DNA of 64,000 nt from Abelmoschus esculentus (taxonomy: Eukaryota; Streptophyta; Magnoliopsida; Malvales; Malvaceae). The stretch covers positions 3,670,501-3,734,500 of the forward strand of contig JAUCBN010000013.1 of NCBI GenBank assembly GCA_035048815.1, given 5' to 3'. The notes beneath the pieces are model-generated. The model ran no database searches. It saw only the letters and a list, made by a program, of their open reading frames with translations, and was not told where the DNA came from. This document shows, piece by piece, positions 11,801 to 23,500 of this stretch. How positions within the stretch are numbered: position 1 is the stretch's first letter; each line of letters starts with the position of its first letter. The position numbers were made by a program, and so were the translations under genes.

Positions 11801-12092
11801 ATGGAATATGGTTAAAGAGTTTCATTCTGGGCTTAGACTTGTGGATTCAATCTCTAGGACATTAAGGATATATTGTGACAATTTAGTTGTTGTCTTTGAA
11901 CAACAAAAGTGGAAGTCAAAGTAAACACATCGACATTAAGTATCTAGCCATAAGGGAACGTGTTAAGGAAAAAAAGTGGTCATTGAGCACATTAACACTG
12001 AGCAGATGTTAGTTGATCCTTTGACTAAGGGCATACCACCACATAAATTTAAGGATCATGTTGTCACTATGGGGCTTGTTCCTACTTTGTAA
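8860..12092 (+). pseudogene. Copia pol: protease, integrase, reverse transcriptase, RNase H
   Basis: Protease motif WWIDSGSTIHVSN near 8900-8940 (DSG at 8910-8918). Integrase: zinc-binding region CVDCIKGKQT near 9430 and core (DICCPDMD, YSRYMYL, then TDRGGEYYG at 9690-9720). Reverse transcriptase: YKARLVAKGFTQREG (10724), FLNGDLKEEVYMKQPEGF (10883), catalytic YVDD at 11122-11133. RNase H: GYSDSDIVGC near 11633 and TATSTMEAEF near 11750. The reading frame is interrupted at least eight times by stops or shifts and ends near 12092 with MGLVPTL. Confidence 0.92.
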
Positions 12093-12373
12093 TTTTTCAT
12101 TGTATGAACAATTCTGTTGAAACTCTAATAAAGATTGATATTTCTCATTTATGTTGTGTACACATTAAGTTTATTATTTCGAGAAATATCACTAAAGTTT
12201 GGACCTAGAATAAACATTGGGTTTACTTATTAAGTATATGGGCTAAAGCGTTAATACTTGAGGTATGTGATACATGGAAGATACAACTCAATTGTAAAAG
12301 GAAATGTCGCCGTGATTCATATATCATGTTTTGACTTTAAGTTCTCTAGGACAATATGAACCAAGTGGGAGAA

Positions 12374-12858
12374 TATAGGTAGAATAACCGACCGTTTGTG
12401 GTTCATGTGAGTTGTTTCTATGCATTATCCCATTTCCCACGTTCATGTCATGCTCCGATTGAAGGGATAGTGTCAGGGAGGTTGAGGGGCATTATTGTCT
12501 ATTATGAGTGATTTTAATGGTAAATCACTCCTATAAATACCCATTGGTACAAAGTCCCTAAGCATCAAAACACAAGCAATTCATTTGCATAAAGTATTCC
12601 ATCTATTGTGGTTTTTGAGTGCTTAGAAGATCTTGGTGTTTTAGTTTCTTTTTGCAGTCGAGTTCTATATTTTCACGGTGGTCCGAGGTATTACCACGGT
12701 GGTTCGAGGTGTTAGACGGTGGAGCAACCACATCTCAATTAGGCATAAGGTTTTGACAATGGCTGGAGGTATTTATTTCGATCCTTTTCTGCTGCGTTTA
12801 TGCTCGTTTAATGCTTACAGAAATTGTATGTCTGATCTGATATTCGTACCCATTGACA
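12374..12858 (+). repeat. 3' LTR of the copia element
   Basis: Begins immediately after the polypurine tract; the expected TG start is mutated (TATAGG). It ends ...CCCATTGACA at 12858, giving about 485 bp. A TATA-like CTATAAATACC lies near 12530. Ends are inferred from element grammar because no second LTR is available for comparison. Confidence 0.65.
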
Positions 12859-14718
12859 TTTAAGTTCTTAATTAAATTTGTTTAGGGTATAAATATAATG
12901 GTGATGGCTTAACGTAGTTTACTCTTTTTTATTTGAACGGATAATCACGATTAATTACGATAAAAAATCCGAAAAAACATGATAATTTAGAAAACGTAAA
13001 GAAGATGAAAATATCAATACCGTACTAAGGAAAGATTAATTAGAGGAGAAATGATGAGGTGTGATGATGGAATGAGGGATTAGATTATAATAATATTAAA
13101 ATATTAAAGATTGATTTTTAGAATTAAAATTAAATTATAATAAAATGTAAATAAATAGAATGTTTATTTTTATTCAGAAATATTATATTTAGCCGTGTCT
13201 GAAAAGTGTAAGCAAAGGAAGCAAGAGGAGTTGGGCACAAACGTAGGTATGGCTAAGATTAAATAGACAGCCATGTTTCTATGGCTCTTTCCCTTGCCAT
13301 TCCTGCTGGAACGGAATCACATTCCCCTACCTAACTGCATCTCCACATGGCTCCATGTTCTGCCACTCGACCTTACTCTCTTTTCATCAACTACCTATTT
13401 TTAGTTAAATTTAATTATTTTAAATTATAAAATACAAGTAATTATATAATATAGTTTATAAAAGAAATTATAAAATCTAACTTGATACGTCGAGTTTTTC
13501 AACATAGATTTTTACATACATATCGGCTCAAACCTGAAACCTACTTAAGCATAACGAAATTGCTTACCACTTAGACTATCCTATAGATTCTCGAATATAA
13601 TGTTTTGTTTTTGTTTTTGTTTAAACACAAGATTAGTTTACCTACCTCCCAAACATGTCCCATGTTCTTCCTCGTCTTCTCTTTCTCCCTGGTCCAATCA
13701 ATCAAAGATGCTTAAATTCTATTGTGATCAATAATTATTTGTATTAGTATCGTAATTGCCTGGCATGGATTTAGACGTAGGAAACATTTACATTCGTTAT
13801 TTTATTACGTTAGTCCCGGGAATTCCCTCTTATTAAAAGATATGTTTAATAAAATATACAAAGCCACTATATATATCTCAAGATTTTTTTTTTCGATGTG
13901 TGATTAAATGCTCTCTACCTCTTTCTAGACGTGACATAATAAGGATCATATCCTATATACTTTATAATTCTGATGTATTAATAAAATAATTTATTTTTTT
14001 ACAATAAATTAATTTAAGTTATTTTTTTAAAATAACTAAATTGACGATATTTGAATGAATTTAATTCCTGAACCAACCTAAAAGACTCATCCCTTTTGCA
14101 AGGAGATTCCAGTTCCAGTAAGATTGTCTTTTTTAATATCTTTTTACACTTGCATATATTCTTCTTTGAAAAGAGGGGGGGAAAAGATCTGGAGAATTTA
14201 GACCCAAAGACAGAACGCTTTATTGATTCATTTCTGTCTAAAATTCTGATCCAATGTAAGAAAATTGTTTTTTTTAGTTTAATAATTATTTTTAATCCAC
14301 TAACGGACTAATTTATATTAGGTTTTATAGAAATCTACTAAACTTAATCCAGATTATTTATTCATTTAAGTAAACAATTATAGTTAAACAGTTTGTACCG
14401 TCACAGGGATAACTCTTAATCCAGACATTTCACATCAAAAAGTAGCACCGGACATGTTTAATATTTTAGAATTCATTTCTTCAACGATTTTGACTCAGAC
14501 AAATGAGATTAAAAGCGCAGTATACGATTGGTTTTTGACTTTATCTTGTTCTGGAATATTAAGAAATGCAAACCATGTTTCCAGGGTTTTTGTCTATTCA
14601 GGGATTCAAGACACGAAAACTAAGAACAAGTGTACATTTCTGGTGTTTTCTTGAACTACAGACATGGCAGGCCAGAGGTTGGACAGATAAAACAAATGGA
14701 AACATATTGTCTTGTAAT
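12859..14718. other. Intergenic, AT-rich, no gene seen
   Basis: 1.86 kb between the copia LTR and the 3' end of the MYB gene. Open frames here are short and without family resemblance. The only structure I can name is a tRNA-like (SINE-like) fragment near 13520-13580. Confidence 0.6.
13520..13585 (-). repeat. tRNA-like pol III promoter boxes, possible SINE fragment
   Basis: On the minus strand TAGTCTAAGTGG (13567-13578) resembles an A box and AGGTTTGAGCC (13525-13535) a degenerate B box, about 32 bp apart. No poly-A tail or target duplication was found, so this may be an old tRNA-derived SINE head or chance. Confidence 0.35.
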
Positions 14719-15642
14719 TTAGCTTTGGTTAGTAAGAGTGAACCCATGACTGTTTTGGCAGTAGCTACAAATTTCACTGCCTTGGAACCCTAATTGACAA
14801 CACAGACAGATAGAAGCATGTTCAGGAAACTGGGAATTCATGTTGCCTAACGACGGGTTTGAATCGGACAAGTTAGCCGTTGAGTTGTTCTTCCTTCCAA
14901 ATGAAGAAATCCCAATCGATAGCTCCAAATTTAAGTCTTGCCCAGTACTTGGAAACGGCTGTTGTTCTTCGTCTGTAGTCATTCCACTGCTGCTAGAGTT
15001 GCCTTCTTCAAGGGATTCTGCCATGGGTACGTTTCTGAAATCCAACTCAGTGGGTGTAGCTGTAGCTGTAGCTGTATGTTGATTGAGTGGGCGATGAGTT
15101 TGGGGATCGATTCCTCTGCTTAACAACTTCTTCTTAACGTGCGTGTTCCAGTAGTTCTTGATCTCGTTATCTGTTCTTCCCGGTAACCTCGCTGCTATTA
15201 AAGACCATCTGCCATTACAGACAGATTCAATCTGTCAGAAAAGAAAAAAATGGGAAAAGTTGATTGAAAAGAATAAGAATCATAAAGAATTGACTTGTTT
15301 CCCAGTAAACTATGGAGTTTGATGATAATTTCATCTTCTTGTTCAGTGAAATTCCCCCGCTTGAGATCAGGCCTCAAGTAGTTTATCCATCTTAATCTGC
15401 AGCTTTTCCCACACCTAAGCAGCCCTGCATACACACATAGCCATATAATCCAATCAACCAAATCACTTAAAACAACAAGATTAAAGAAGGAGATGGAAAG
15501 TGTTCTCACCAGCAGCTTTTGGAATGGAACGCCAGCAGCCTTCACCATGGATACGGATGTAGTGACTGAGGCGCTGGTCTTCCTCCTTGGTCCAGGCACC
15601 TTTATTGGTATGTGCCTTCTCACAGCAGGGTGAACGTCCCAT
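14719..15642 (-). CDS. R2R3-MYB transcription factor, subgroup 4 repressor type (MYB3/4/7/32-like)
   Basis: Three exons: 15642-15510, 15424-15295, 15208-14719; 133- and 130-bp first exons are the standard R2R3-MYB sizes. Product 250 residues. R2 begins MGRSPCCEKAHTNKGAWTKE; R3 contains LKRGNFTEQEDEIIIKLH and ends GRTDNEIKNYWNTH. After the repeats come the C1 motif (LLSRGIDPQTHRPLN), an EAR-type repression motif LNLELSIG (about residue 180-190) and a Cys cluster CLCCQLGF...CSYC (about 223-239), the zinc-finger motif of subgroup 4. Known members are nuclear repressors of phenylpropanoid and flavonoid genes; a similar role here is inference. The gene lies tail-out next to TFIIIA, heads about 380 bp apart and divergent. 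Confidence 0.92.
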
Positions 15643-15705
15643 TATAAATTTGAAGAAAAGGGAGGGTATATTTTGGGAAAGGAAGTGAGGAAACAGGATT
15701 TATTA

Positions 15706-15722
15706 GGGGGGGGGGGGGGGGG
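15706..15722. repeat. Poly-G run, 17 bases
   Basis: Uninterrupted G17 in the 380-bp divergent promoter region between the MYB (-) and TFIIIA (+) start codons, about 64-80 bp upstream of the MYB ATG. Length may be affected by sequencing or assembly slippage. No other gene-like feature is seen in 15643-16024. Confidence 0.9.
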
Positions 15723-16024
15723 TTTCCAGACTCCATTAATGAATATTTTTTTAAATAATTATTAAAAAATATTTTTAATTAATAAAAAAATATTATATTA
15801 CATATTTTACCTTTTAGGTGATAACCCATTTTATGTCAACAAAGATTGGATTGGACCTAAAATCAACCTCAATATTTGAAGCTCAAATGTTAAAGCCCAT
15901 GTCCAAGTTCAACCACAATAACTTAGGTTATCTCATGTTATATTATATATTCTAGTGTTTCCACTTCGAGAGCGGCGCGCTTGCTTGCTTTCTTCAACAC
16001 TTGTACCCGCCAAAATCCAATACA

Positions 16025-18136
16025 ATGGAAGAAGAACAAGGAGGAGGAGCAATCTTCAAGGACATAAGGCGTTATTCCTGTGAATATTGTGGAATATGCA
16101 GATCTAAGAAGTCTCTCATCACTTCCCACATCCTCGCTCATCATCCGGTACCTTCTTTGATTCTGCTGCGCTGTTCCATTCCCCCCAGGAAATCCGCAAT
16201 TCATTCTACTCAGAACAGGTCAATACTAAAGATTTCTTTTGTTTTGAACTTTGGGTTTCATTCAGGACGAGTTAAACACCGAGGGAAAGGAAGAAGAGGG
16301 AGTTTCATCGTCCAATACATGTGAACAATGCGGTGCTTCTTTCAAGAAGCCTGCTCATTTGAAGCAACACTTGCAAAGCCATTCACTTGAGGTACCTTTT
16401 TTAACTTGTAATTAGCTTCATACTCAAAGATCGTTCTTTTAATAGCTTCACATATGATATAGATAAGCTCATCTGTTTAAGTTTATTCATATATTTGGAG
16501 AATCATATCCTTGAACCAATGTCTGTATATGTAGGACGTGTGTACTTGTAGCCACTTATGATTTATGACTGCTTTGTTTTTCTTGTGTGTTCATGTCTAT
16601 CAAGGATGAATACTTTTGCAGGATCCCCTTTTCTTGTAAAGATAAAAAAACACTTGATGTTATAGCGTGAAGCATTGGATCCCACAAAAGAACTCCAAAA
16701 TGCAAGAGGTTGTATTGTTATCACTTGAATGGACCAGTATCAGGTTGGGAGACCTCCTGAGAAGCTCCATCAAGTGAGCCTCGGTCACGCGGTGTGGTGT
16801 ACTTTTGAGGTTTGAAGACTTGCTAATGTGCATGCATACATTAATAATGTATGTGGTGTGCAAGTTGTTCTGATGCCTTTTTTATATAAATTTTACTACA
16901 GAGGCCATTTGTTTGTTCAGTTGAAGATTGCCATGCTAGCTACAGGAGGAAAGACCACTTGAATCGCCACCTTCTTCAGCACCAAGGGAAACTTTTTAAG
17001 TGTCCGGTTGAGAACTGCAATAAAGATTTTGCATTTCAAGGCAATATGACAAGGCATCTAAAAGAATTTCACGATGAAGAGTCGTCTTCCCCTGATGCTG
17101 GAAGTCAGAAGCAATATGTCTGTCAAGAAGTAGGATGCGGAAAGGTGTTCGAGTTTGCATCAAAGCTGAAAAAGCATGAGGATTCTCATGGCAAGTTGCT
17201 TTTCGTTTTCAGTTTTCAAAATCATATAAAAGCATCTGATTTGAAGCGTCTAAAACGAGTGTGTTTCATAAGATAATATCTTAAATAATTATGTCATTAT
17301 TATTTTAATAAAAGAAGTAAGCACTCTTGAGTGAAGGGTGGTGACTAATGTGTTATCTAATGAATACCTTAACTTCTACAGTGAAACTGGACTCGGTGGA
17401 AGCCTTCTGTTCAGAACCAGGTTGCATGAAGTATTTCACTAATGAGCAATGCCTCAAGGCTCATGTGCAATCATGCCATGCATATATTAATTGTCAGATT
17501 TGTGGAGCAAAGCAGCTGAAGAAGAACATCAAGAGGCACCTCCAATCACATGAACCAGGAGGGGTTGCATCAGAGAGAATTAAGTGTGATTTTGAGGGTT
17601 GTCTTCACACATTTTCAACTGTAAGATGATGTGAACCTTAAAGTACATAAGCAAGTGTTCTTTGCTAAAATTGTTTTCTGATCCCAAACATTTTTATTTT
17701 TCACTAATGCCTTGAAACATTCTTTTACAGAAATCAAATCTCCGTCAGCATGTCAAGGCTGTGCATGAAGAACTCAGGCCTTATGCATGTAGCTTTGGTT
17801 GTGGCATGAAATTTTCATACAAGCATGTTAGAGATAACCATGAGAAATCAGGGTGCCACACATATACTCCGGTAAGTCATTAGTTACTCAATGCCTCCAT
17901 GCTATTTTGAGCTTCTGTCTTGTGGTGTTTGTGTTTTTCATTTCAGACAAATTTCATAGTTTTTTATATATCTGCTTGTGCAGGGTGACTTCCTAGAGTC
18001 TGACAAGCTATTTCAGTCAAGGCCAAGAGGTGGGCGGAAGAGAGTGTTCCCCGCCGTGGAAACTCTTATTCGAAAAAGAGTAACTCCACCACAAACATAT
18101 ATGATGGATCTCGGGCAAACTCCTGGTTCTTCATAA
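16025..18136 (+). CDS. TFIIIA: Transcription factor IIIA, nine C2H2 zinc fingers
   Basis: Six coding exons: 16025-16147, 16266-16391, 16902-17190, 17382-17620, 17731-17871, 17984-18136; phases join cleanly to 356 residues. Nine C2H2 fingers can be read in order, from YSCEYCGICRSKKSLITSH through CEQCGASFKKPAHLKQH, FVCSVEDC, FKCPVENC, YVCQEVGC, AFCSEPGC, INCQICG, IKCDFEGC to YACSFGCGMKF. The tail RPRGGRKRVFPAVETLIRKR is basic and conserved in plant TFIIIA. It binds the internal control region of 5S rRNA genes and 5S rRNA itself, recruiting TFIIIB/Pol III in the nucleus. Intron 3 has a GC donor (CATG|GCAAGT at 17191). Intron 2 holds the P5SM element, through which ribosomal protein L5 and 5S status are known to control splicing of this transcript in plants. 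Confidence 0.95.
16622..16809 (+). promoter_or_regulatory. P5SM: plant 5S-rRNA-mimic cassette exon in TFIIIA intron 2
   Basis: Within intron 2, GGATCCCAC..AAGAACTCC (16677-16696) matches the 5S rRNA GGATCCCATCAGAACTCC segment and GGTTGGGAGACCTCCTGAG (16743-16761) matches GGATGGGTGACCTCCTGGG. GCGTGA (16665-16670) can pair with TCACGC (16785-16790) as the closing helix. Likely cassette borders: acceptor TTTTGCAG at 16614-16621 and donor GAG|GTTTGA at 16809/16810; inclusion gives an in-frame TAA after five codons (DPLFL-stop), so the included form is a nonsense-decay target. This matches the element described in land plants, where L5 binding favours skipping and productive TFIIIA. Borders are by eye. 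Confidence 0.9.
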
Positions 18137-18502
18137 CGGATATTGTGACTAACCCTTGAGTAGTTAAGCACTTGAGTTCCACAACGTGCTGCAGAAACCG
18201 TAGTATTTAACTTTTCAAGGATCTTCCTCGTGGTATATTTGTAGGTGCATGTTTTTTTAGCAATATTTATACCTTTTAGTTCATATAATGTAATGCATGG
18301 CTTCATTTTTGTTTCCCATCACTACATTTCTAAAAAAGTGTAGCTAAAGGAAGGTAGGACTTCATGAGATGAGATTGTATTACTCACCTTCCAAATAGCA
18401 TGTCAGACCTAAACAAGCTTTCAACTTGATCTGTAATCAAATAACTTGTACATCTCAATTTTAAACTCGAATTGTAATAAATTTGATTAAAAACTCAAGT
18501 GT

Positions 18503-19085
18503 TTATCTTTCTCCTCTTTGCTCAGGTGTCAGCCCCCCTTTCCCACAATTAGGACAGCTTTTGAGCCCAAATCCTTGGCAATCAAAGCATCTGAAACAAA
18601 TCCAAATGCTTATTTATTTATATAATTAAAATCTAGTTATTATAAGTATAAATCAATATAGCTTACTTCCATCTCTCAAAGATGTTCCCATTCTTTTTGT
18701 TTTTCCCCGTTCCCTGTAAACTCAAATCAATTCATGGAAAACAATATGAATGAACTCAAAAAATGGCAGCAAGATTCATTGAGCATGGTAGTGTATGGAA
18801 GGTAGGTGGAGTTTAAGAAAGTCAAGCACCTTACATCCAGGGCACTCTATGGCTCCTTTGCCTCCACATTTCTGACATCTGTTCAATATCTGCATGCAAA
18901 GGCTTTTATATTCTGCAAATAACCTTAAAAAATAAAGAATGATGCAGGGAGGAGAGAGTTTAATTTACCGAGTCTAAGGGGCTTGATTTTGCAGCAAAGG
19001 CAGTGAAAGCTCTGGGTCTAATTTGTTGCTTATTTGGAGTAACCAGCATTTGAGGAACAGGTGGTAAAGCTGAGAGATTTGCCAT
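18503..19085 (-). CDS. Small DnaJ-type zinc-finger protein without J domain, probably plastidial
   Basis: Four exons: 19085-18969, 18889-18830, 18713-18667, 18590-18503; 103 residues. Four Cys motifs of the DnaJ CxxCxGxG type follow one another: CQKCGGKG, CPGCKGTG, CFDCQGFG, CPNCGKGG, which would bind two zinc ions. The first about 35 residues (MANLSALPPVPQ...RPRAFTAFAAK) lack acidic residues and look like a transit peptide. Related plant proteins (BSD2, PSA2 and similar) assist assembly or redox folding of chloroplast complexes; which one this resembles most I cannot tell. The gene is tail-to-tail with TFIIIA, 366 bp apart; 18137-18502 shows no further gene. Confidence 0.85.
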
Positions 19086-20559
19086 TGTCAGACTGGAATG
19101 GAATATGGTGAACCCTAACCTCACCCTATATGGCTATAAGCCCTCCCATGTCTACAAACAAACAAACAAATAAACACCACAAGAGTTTCTTTTTAATTGA
19201 GGCTGAGGCTGAACTGGACAAAGGATGTCATTTTCATGAGAGAAATGAAAGTCCAGCAAATTCCACTCTTTTATCTTTAGTTTTGGAATCAATTAAAGTG
19301 AAGCAAAGCCCACTGAGCCCAATAGAATAGGTGTGATATACTGATATGGGAAGAAGCAGCTGAAATAAGATGTTTTTTCTTTTCTTTTCTTGGTAATTAG
19401 AACAGTTATGTTCTTTAGCTTTGACAATTTTCACATGGCATTGGTGTTTAATAGCTAATAGTTTGTTTCTGAAAAGTTGTACCAAATTCAGTGCTACGAC
19501 AATCTCAAACGAGCACAAAGATGATAACATTTTTCCCATTAAAGATGATAATATCATATCAGAAAGAACAAGTTCATTGAAATTCTTCCAACTAATGTCG
19601 GTTCTTAAGGTGCTTGCACTTATTGCAAGACATTTACTCTTAATAAGCTGCTTAAGGACTTAGTTTCTGGTTTTTGATCCAATAATAAGCTGCTTGGGAG
19701 ACACATCAGTTATGTATTAGGTTTCCTTGGTCTTGTATGAAAGTTGGCCCCTCCACCTACTACCAAATTGTTTTAGGTTGGATGTTTAACAATTTCTTTT
19801 CCACAATGGTATTACATTTTATTTTAATATTAAGTTGAGGAGACAACATGCCTTTTGTAAGAAAAATGCAACATGTGAAACTGTAAAGGTTAAACTTCCT
19901 GTAAAAGGATTTAGCATTGTATAAACAAGTACATCATTCTGTCAGCATTTTCTTCTGTGAGATATTGATGATATATTATCCAAATGGTAGACACATCTAG
20001 TGTTTGCTAACGTCTAACTCATTCTCTTCATTTTCCCAAGGTTCTCATAATTGCTCCTGAAAGTACTTTGGGTTCTTCAGCTATGGCGAAGATAACATCT
20101 GTGGGGAGATGGTCTGTGTTCGGGGAAGTGATTGAGACTCTCAAGTAAATATGAAAATGGCTCCGGAGAATGTTGCTAGTCAGGAGGAAATGTCTCCTTG
20201 CTCCAGCCAGTACGAGAGTTGTGCGTGTTACAAGGACCCAGAACCATGCTCTTGTGGACCAGACATTTGTGGAGGACAGGTTAAATTGGAAGAATATGTG
20301 ATTTCCAAGATGATAGTTTGATGGAAAATCGAGACAGAAAAAATCCGATTCACTGGTTACTAAAGAAGCGAAGGAACCATGAGCATAAAAAGGTGGAGAA
20401 AGACATTGCCTTGGGGCTAAAGAACAAGCAGGATTGGGGTAATGGATTGCTTTTCTCTTCCTCATCTTCTAGTATGATATCTGTTGAAAGTTATTTGCTG
20501 AATCCCTTTATTCACTTGCTGCTTAAACGAATAATAACGATGGAAGTTCCCTTAATTTC
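19086..20559. other. Intergenic, no gene assigned
   Basis: 1.47 kb between the DnaJ zinc-finger gene's start and the MCTP stop. A minus-strand open frame of 145 codons at 20028-20465 has no recognisable family. The plus strand around 20035-20150 also reads open (KVLIIAPESTLGSSAMAK) and ends at a stop. I see no splice pattern tying them to a gene; parts may be MCTP 3' UTR. Confidence 0.5.
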
Positions 20560-23500
20560 TCATATTAGCATGTCTGACTTGGATGGTAGTCTTTTGAAGA
20601 AGTTGACAGGCACCGATGGTAGCTTGCTCCTGAAGCGAGGATGGCGCATCCAGTAGAGTCCAAACAGAATGACCACCACTCGGAATGGAGTAACATAAAT
20701 GCACACTGCACAGATCAAGGACAAGATACTTAAGATTGATGTTGCTCTTGGATCATGCCAGCTTAGTATTGCCTCGGCCCTTTCCCCTTGGCTTGCCAGA
20801 TCTCCGACCACCGTCTGTACCCTACCAGCAATGCCTCGCAGCCTATCGTACCTCATTCGTACAATATCCGATGGTCTGGATGTTGGAAATGAGTCGAATT
20901 CTTCATATAGCTCATCAGGGTGTGCACTATCTGCTTGCGAAAGCTGTGCATCCATATGAGGGGGATGTTGCGGTCTGAACCAGTAGTTCCATATCCCGAT
21001 CACAAACATGTAGAGGAAAATCGTAGGCAATATTAGTTCTGGGTAGCAAAGAAGTATCAAGAACAAAACATGCACCAGACATGTTGTGATTGGGTTTCTC
21101 CAGTAGCAGATATCGTTGAACCACTTGCAAACAACAATAATCCCTGAAAGAACCGACATTATGCGGTAGAAGTTTGCTTTGCTTCTCCTGAGACTCCACA
21201 TGTGGTAATCCACATCCAACATGTACTCGACCACCTCACGCCTCAATGGTGGCTCTGCTCTTTGCAATCGTGCTGCCACAATCTGCGTTGCTTGGTGACG
21301 CAGCCAGTCAATAGTCATAACTGGTATAGGATTGATGTAGTGCATCTTGGGAAGCAATGGCCTTCCATATTGAGCCACCATGCCAACCCAAGCAGTGCAA
21401 GTGAACCTTAATGCCAACCGAAGCTCCCCGTGCTTCTTCAATCCAGCAGGTGTAAGAACCAATAGAGGATAATAATGTGTATAAACACGATCAATTTCGA
21501 GAGTCGATAGCCGAACTCTCACCTTACCGATATTTTGATCCCTTGCATCATCTTTGCTTCCGTTGGTGTGGGCATTGTCAAACACTCCAATGGTGATCAC
21601 AGTACAGGGATCATGGACCTCCCAAGTATACTGCTCGTTCCATCTAGGAGTCAAAGTATCAAGAAGCGTTCTAGTCCTCACCCATTTGTTCCCGTACTTT
21701 GCTACACAATATGCATCAGTCATCTTACCTTCCCTCATCTTCATAGGCAGCAAATTCCTTGCACTCAATATTCCGAGTTCCAGAATTCCGATGCTCTTCT
21801 TCCTAAGGTACTTCGACGATGGCTGAAGATCACTGCTAAAATGTGTAGATTCGTCAAGAACATGGTACCCTGGCTCAAGATAAAAGCGCAACAATATCTT
21901 GCTTGAAAATTCTTCTTTCTTCTTTTCACCCTCCTCTTCTACCTTTGAAGGCTTGTGCAGATTAAGCCACCGAGGATCTGGTGGCTTACCGGTTTCAAAT
22001 CTTTGAGGCACTTCTCGAAGCAGAATCATTGCCCTCCCCAAAATCTCATCTTTACCAGGTCCAATCCTATCCTCAACTGATATGATTATGTAATCTTCGA
22101 AAGGCTCCGAGGCAACAAGCATAAGCTGATCATCCCAAACTGGATGAATGGTTTGTTGTTGTACCTTCGTCGGTCTGATTTGATTCCCGACCATTACCTT
22201 AACATATGGATCCGGAAGCCGGCCTTTGCCACGCGGGACGAGGTCTTGAGCTTCCATGACATGAACTCGAAGGTAATACAGCTTAGGGGAGAAATAAACC
22301 TTTGACCGCGTATGAGCCAAGTTCGAGTGGCTAATGTTGTGAGCATCCGAATGCCATGCCTCAGGAAACGAATCATCAGCTTGTGTTCCCATCCAAACTG
22401 CCAACATAATTTCCCCTTTAATTTTGTCACCTCTCTTACCTGCCAATCTGTACCATTGAGGTGCCAATGGACTATCTGGTGGAACCCGACGTGGGATTTC
22501 CATAACATCAAACACAACTTTACCAACAAAATCATCCTTCCCAAAATCCTTATCTTTCACAGCAACTTCAAGCAAGTTTGGTTGCACCCTTTCCTTTGAG
22601 AAAGCAAAGGTTTGGTGCCATACAGGGTTTTGATTCTTCTCCAAGTGTTTTGTTTTCCCTTTGTAGTTCCCAAGCTTCACTTCCACATAAGGATCAAGGC
22701 TTCCTGAAAGATCCATAACAGGAAGATCCCTTGCCTTAACCACATTTACATACAGGTAATGCATCTGCTCTACCAAATCATAAGTAGTCGACATCTTGTC
22801 ACTGCCTCGGTACTGTAAACGCGCTGCCACAGGTGGGTTAGTTTCCACCAACAGGTGTTCAGGATTCTGCCTTGGCATCTGCATAACGCTAGCAGCCGGC
22901 GCTGGTTCTTTAGCAAAATCAGCTCTAGTGTCCACCACCGGTGGATTTTCTTTCACTGGAGGTGGCGCAGATTGAGGCAGACCGTCAGCCCTTTCCTCAG
23001 TCCCTATAGAGTGAAAAGTCCTCACTTCTTTTTCTTTCGTCTTTTTTTCTTCTACCTTAACCTCTTCATCAAAACTGTTAGTGCTAATCTCCTCAAACGG
23101 TGTTTTCTGTAATTCAGGTTCTTCAAAACGTCCGGTTTCTTCACTTTCAGCAACAACACTTGAAGGAACCGCCCGCTGTTGTACTACTGGCTGCCGAGGA
23201 ACTCCACCATGCACAACATAAAATTTCAATGCAATCTCGCCTCTAACGTTCGAGAAAAGCCCACGTTTATCAAGAGGATAGTGTTTCACACCGGAACCAG
23301 GCGGGAAACCGCTCGAAATCTTGACTCGGCCGAGAAAGTTGAGTCGATGACCACGGTTGCCTTGTCTATCATTGTAAACACTCACATCAATGGTCTTGTA
23401 TTCAAGATCTCCATGGTTGTTTACATCGAAAACTAGCTTTTGATTCCAGGAAGGATTAAGATCTTTGTGCCTGGTTTCAGTCCTCTGACGTCGTCCATCA

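Larger units (their letters stand above)
7474..12858 (+). mobile_element. Ty1/copia LTR retrotransposon, decayed, 5' LTR not in window
   Basis: Order gag, zinc knuckle, protease, integrase, reverse transcriptase, RNase H: integrase before RT defines Ty1/copia. Many stops and shifts (for example 8603, 8819, 9595, 9787, 10498, 10861, 11542, 11863). The polypurine tract (CCAAGTGGGAG, 12361-12371) and the 3' LTR follow. No matching 5' LTR is found between the gypsy element and gag; the gypsy insertion sits in the leader, so the 5' LTR should be left of the gypsy copy, outside the window. Confidence 0.93.

Noticed and set aside
20028..20465. 145-codon minus-strand frame downstream of MCTP
   Set aside because: Composition and sequence resemble no known protein; the plus strand is equally open there. 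No splice context.
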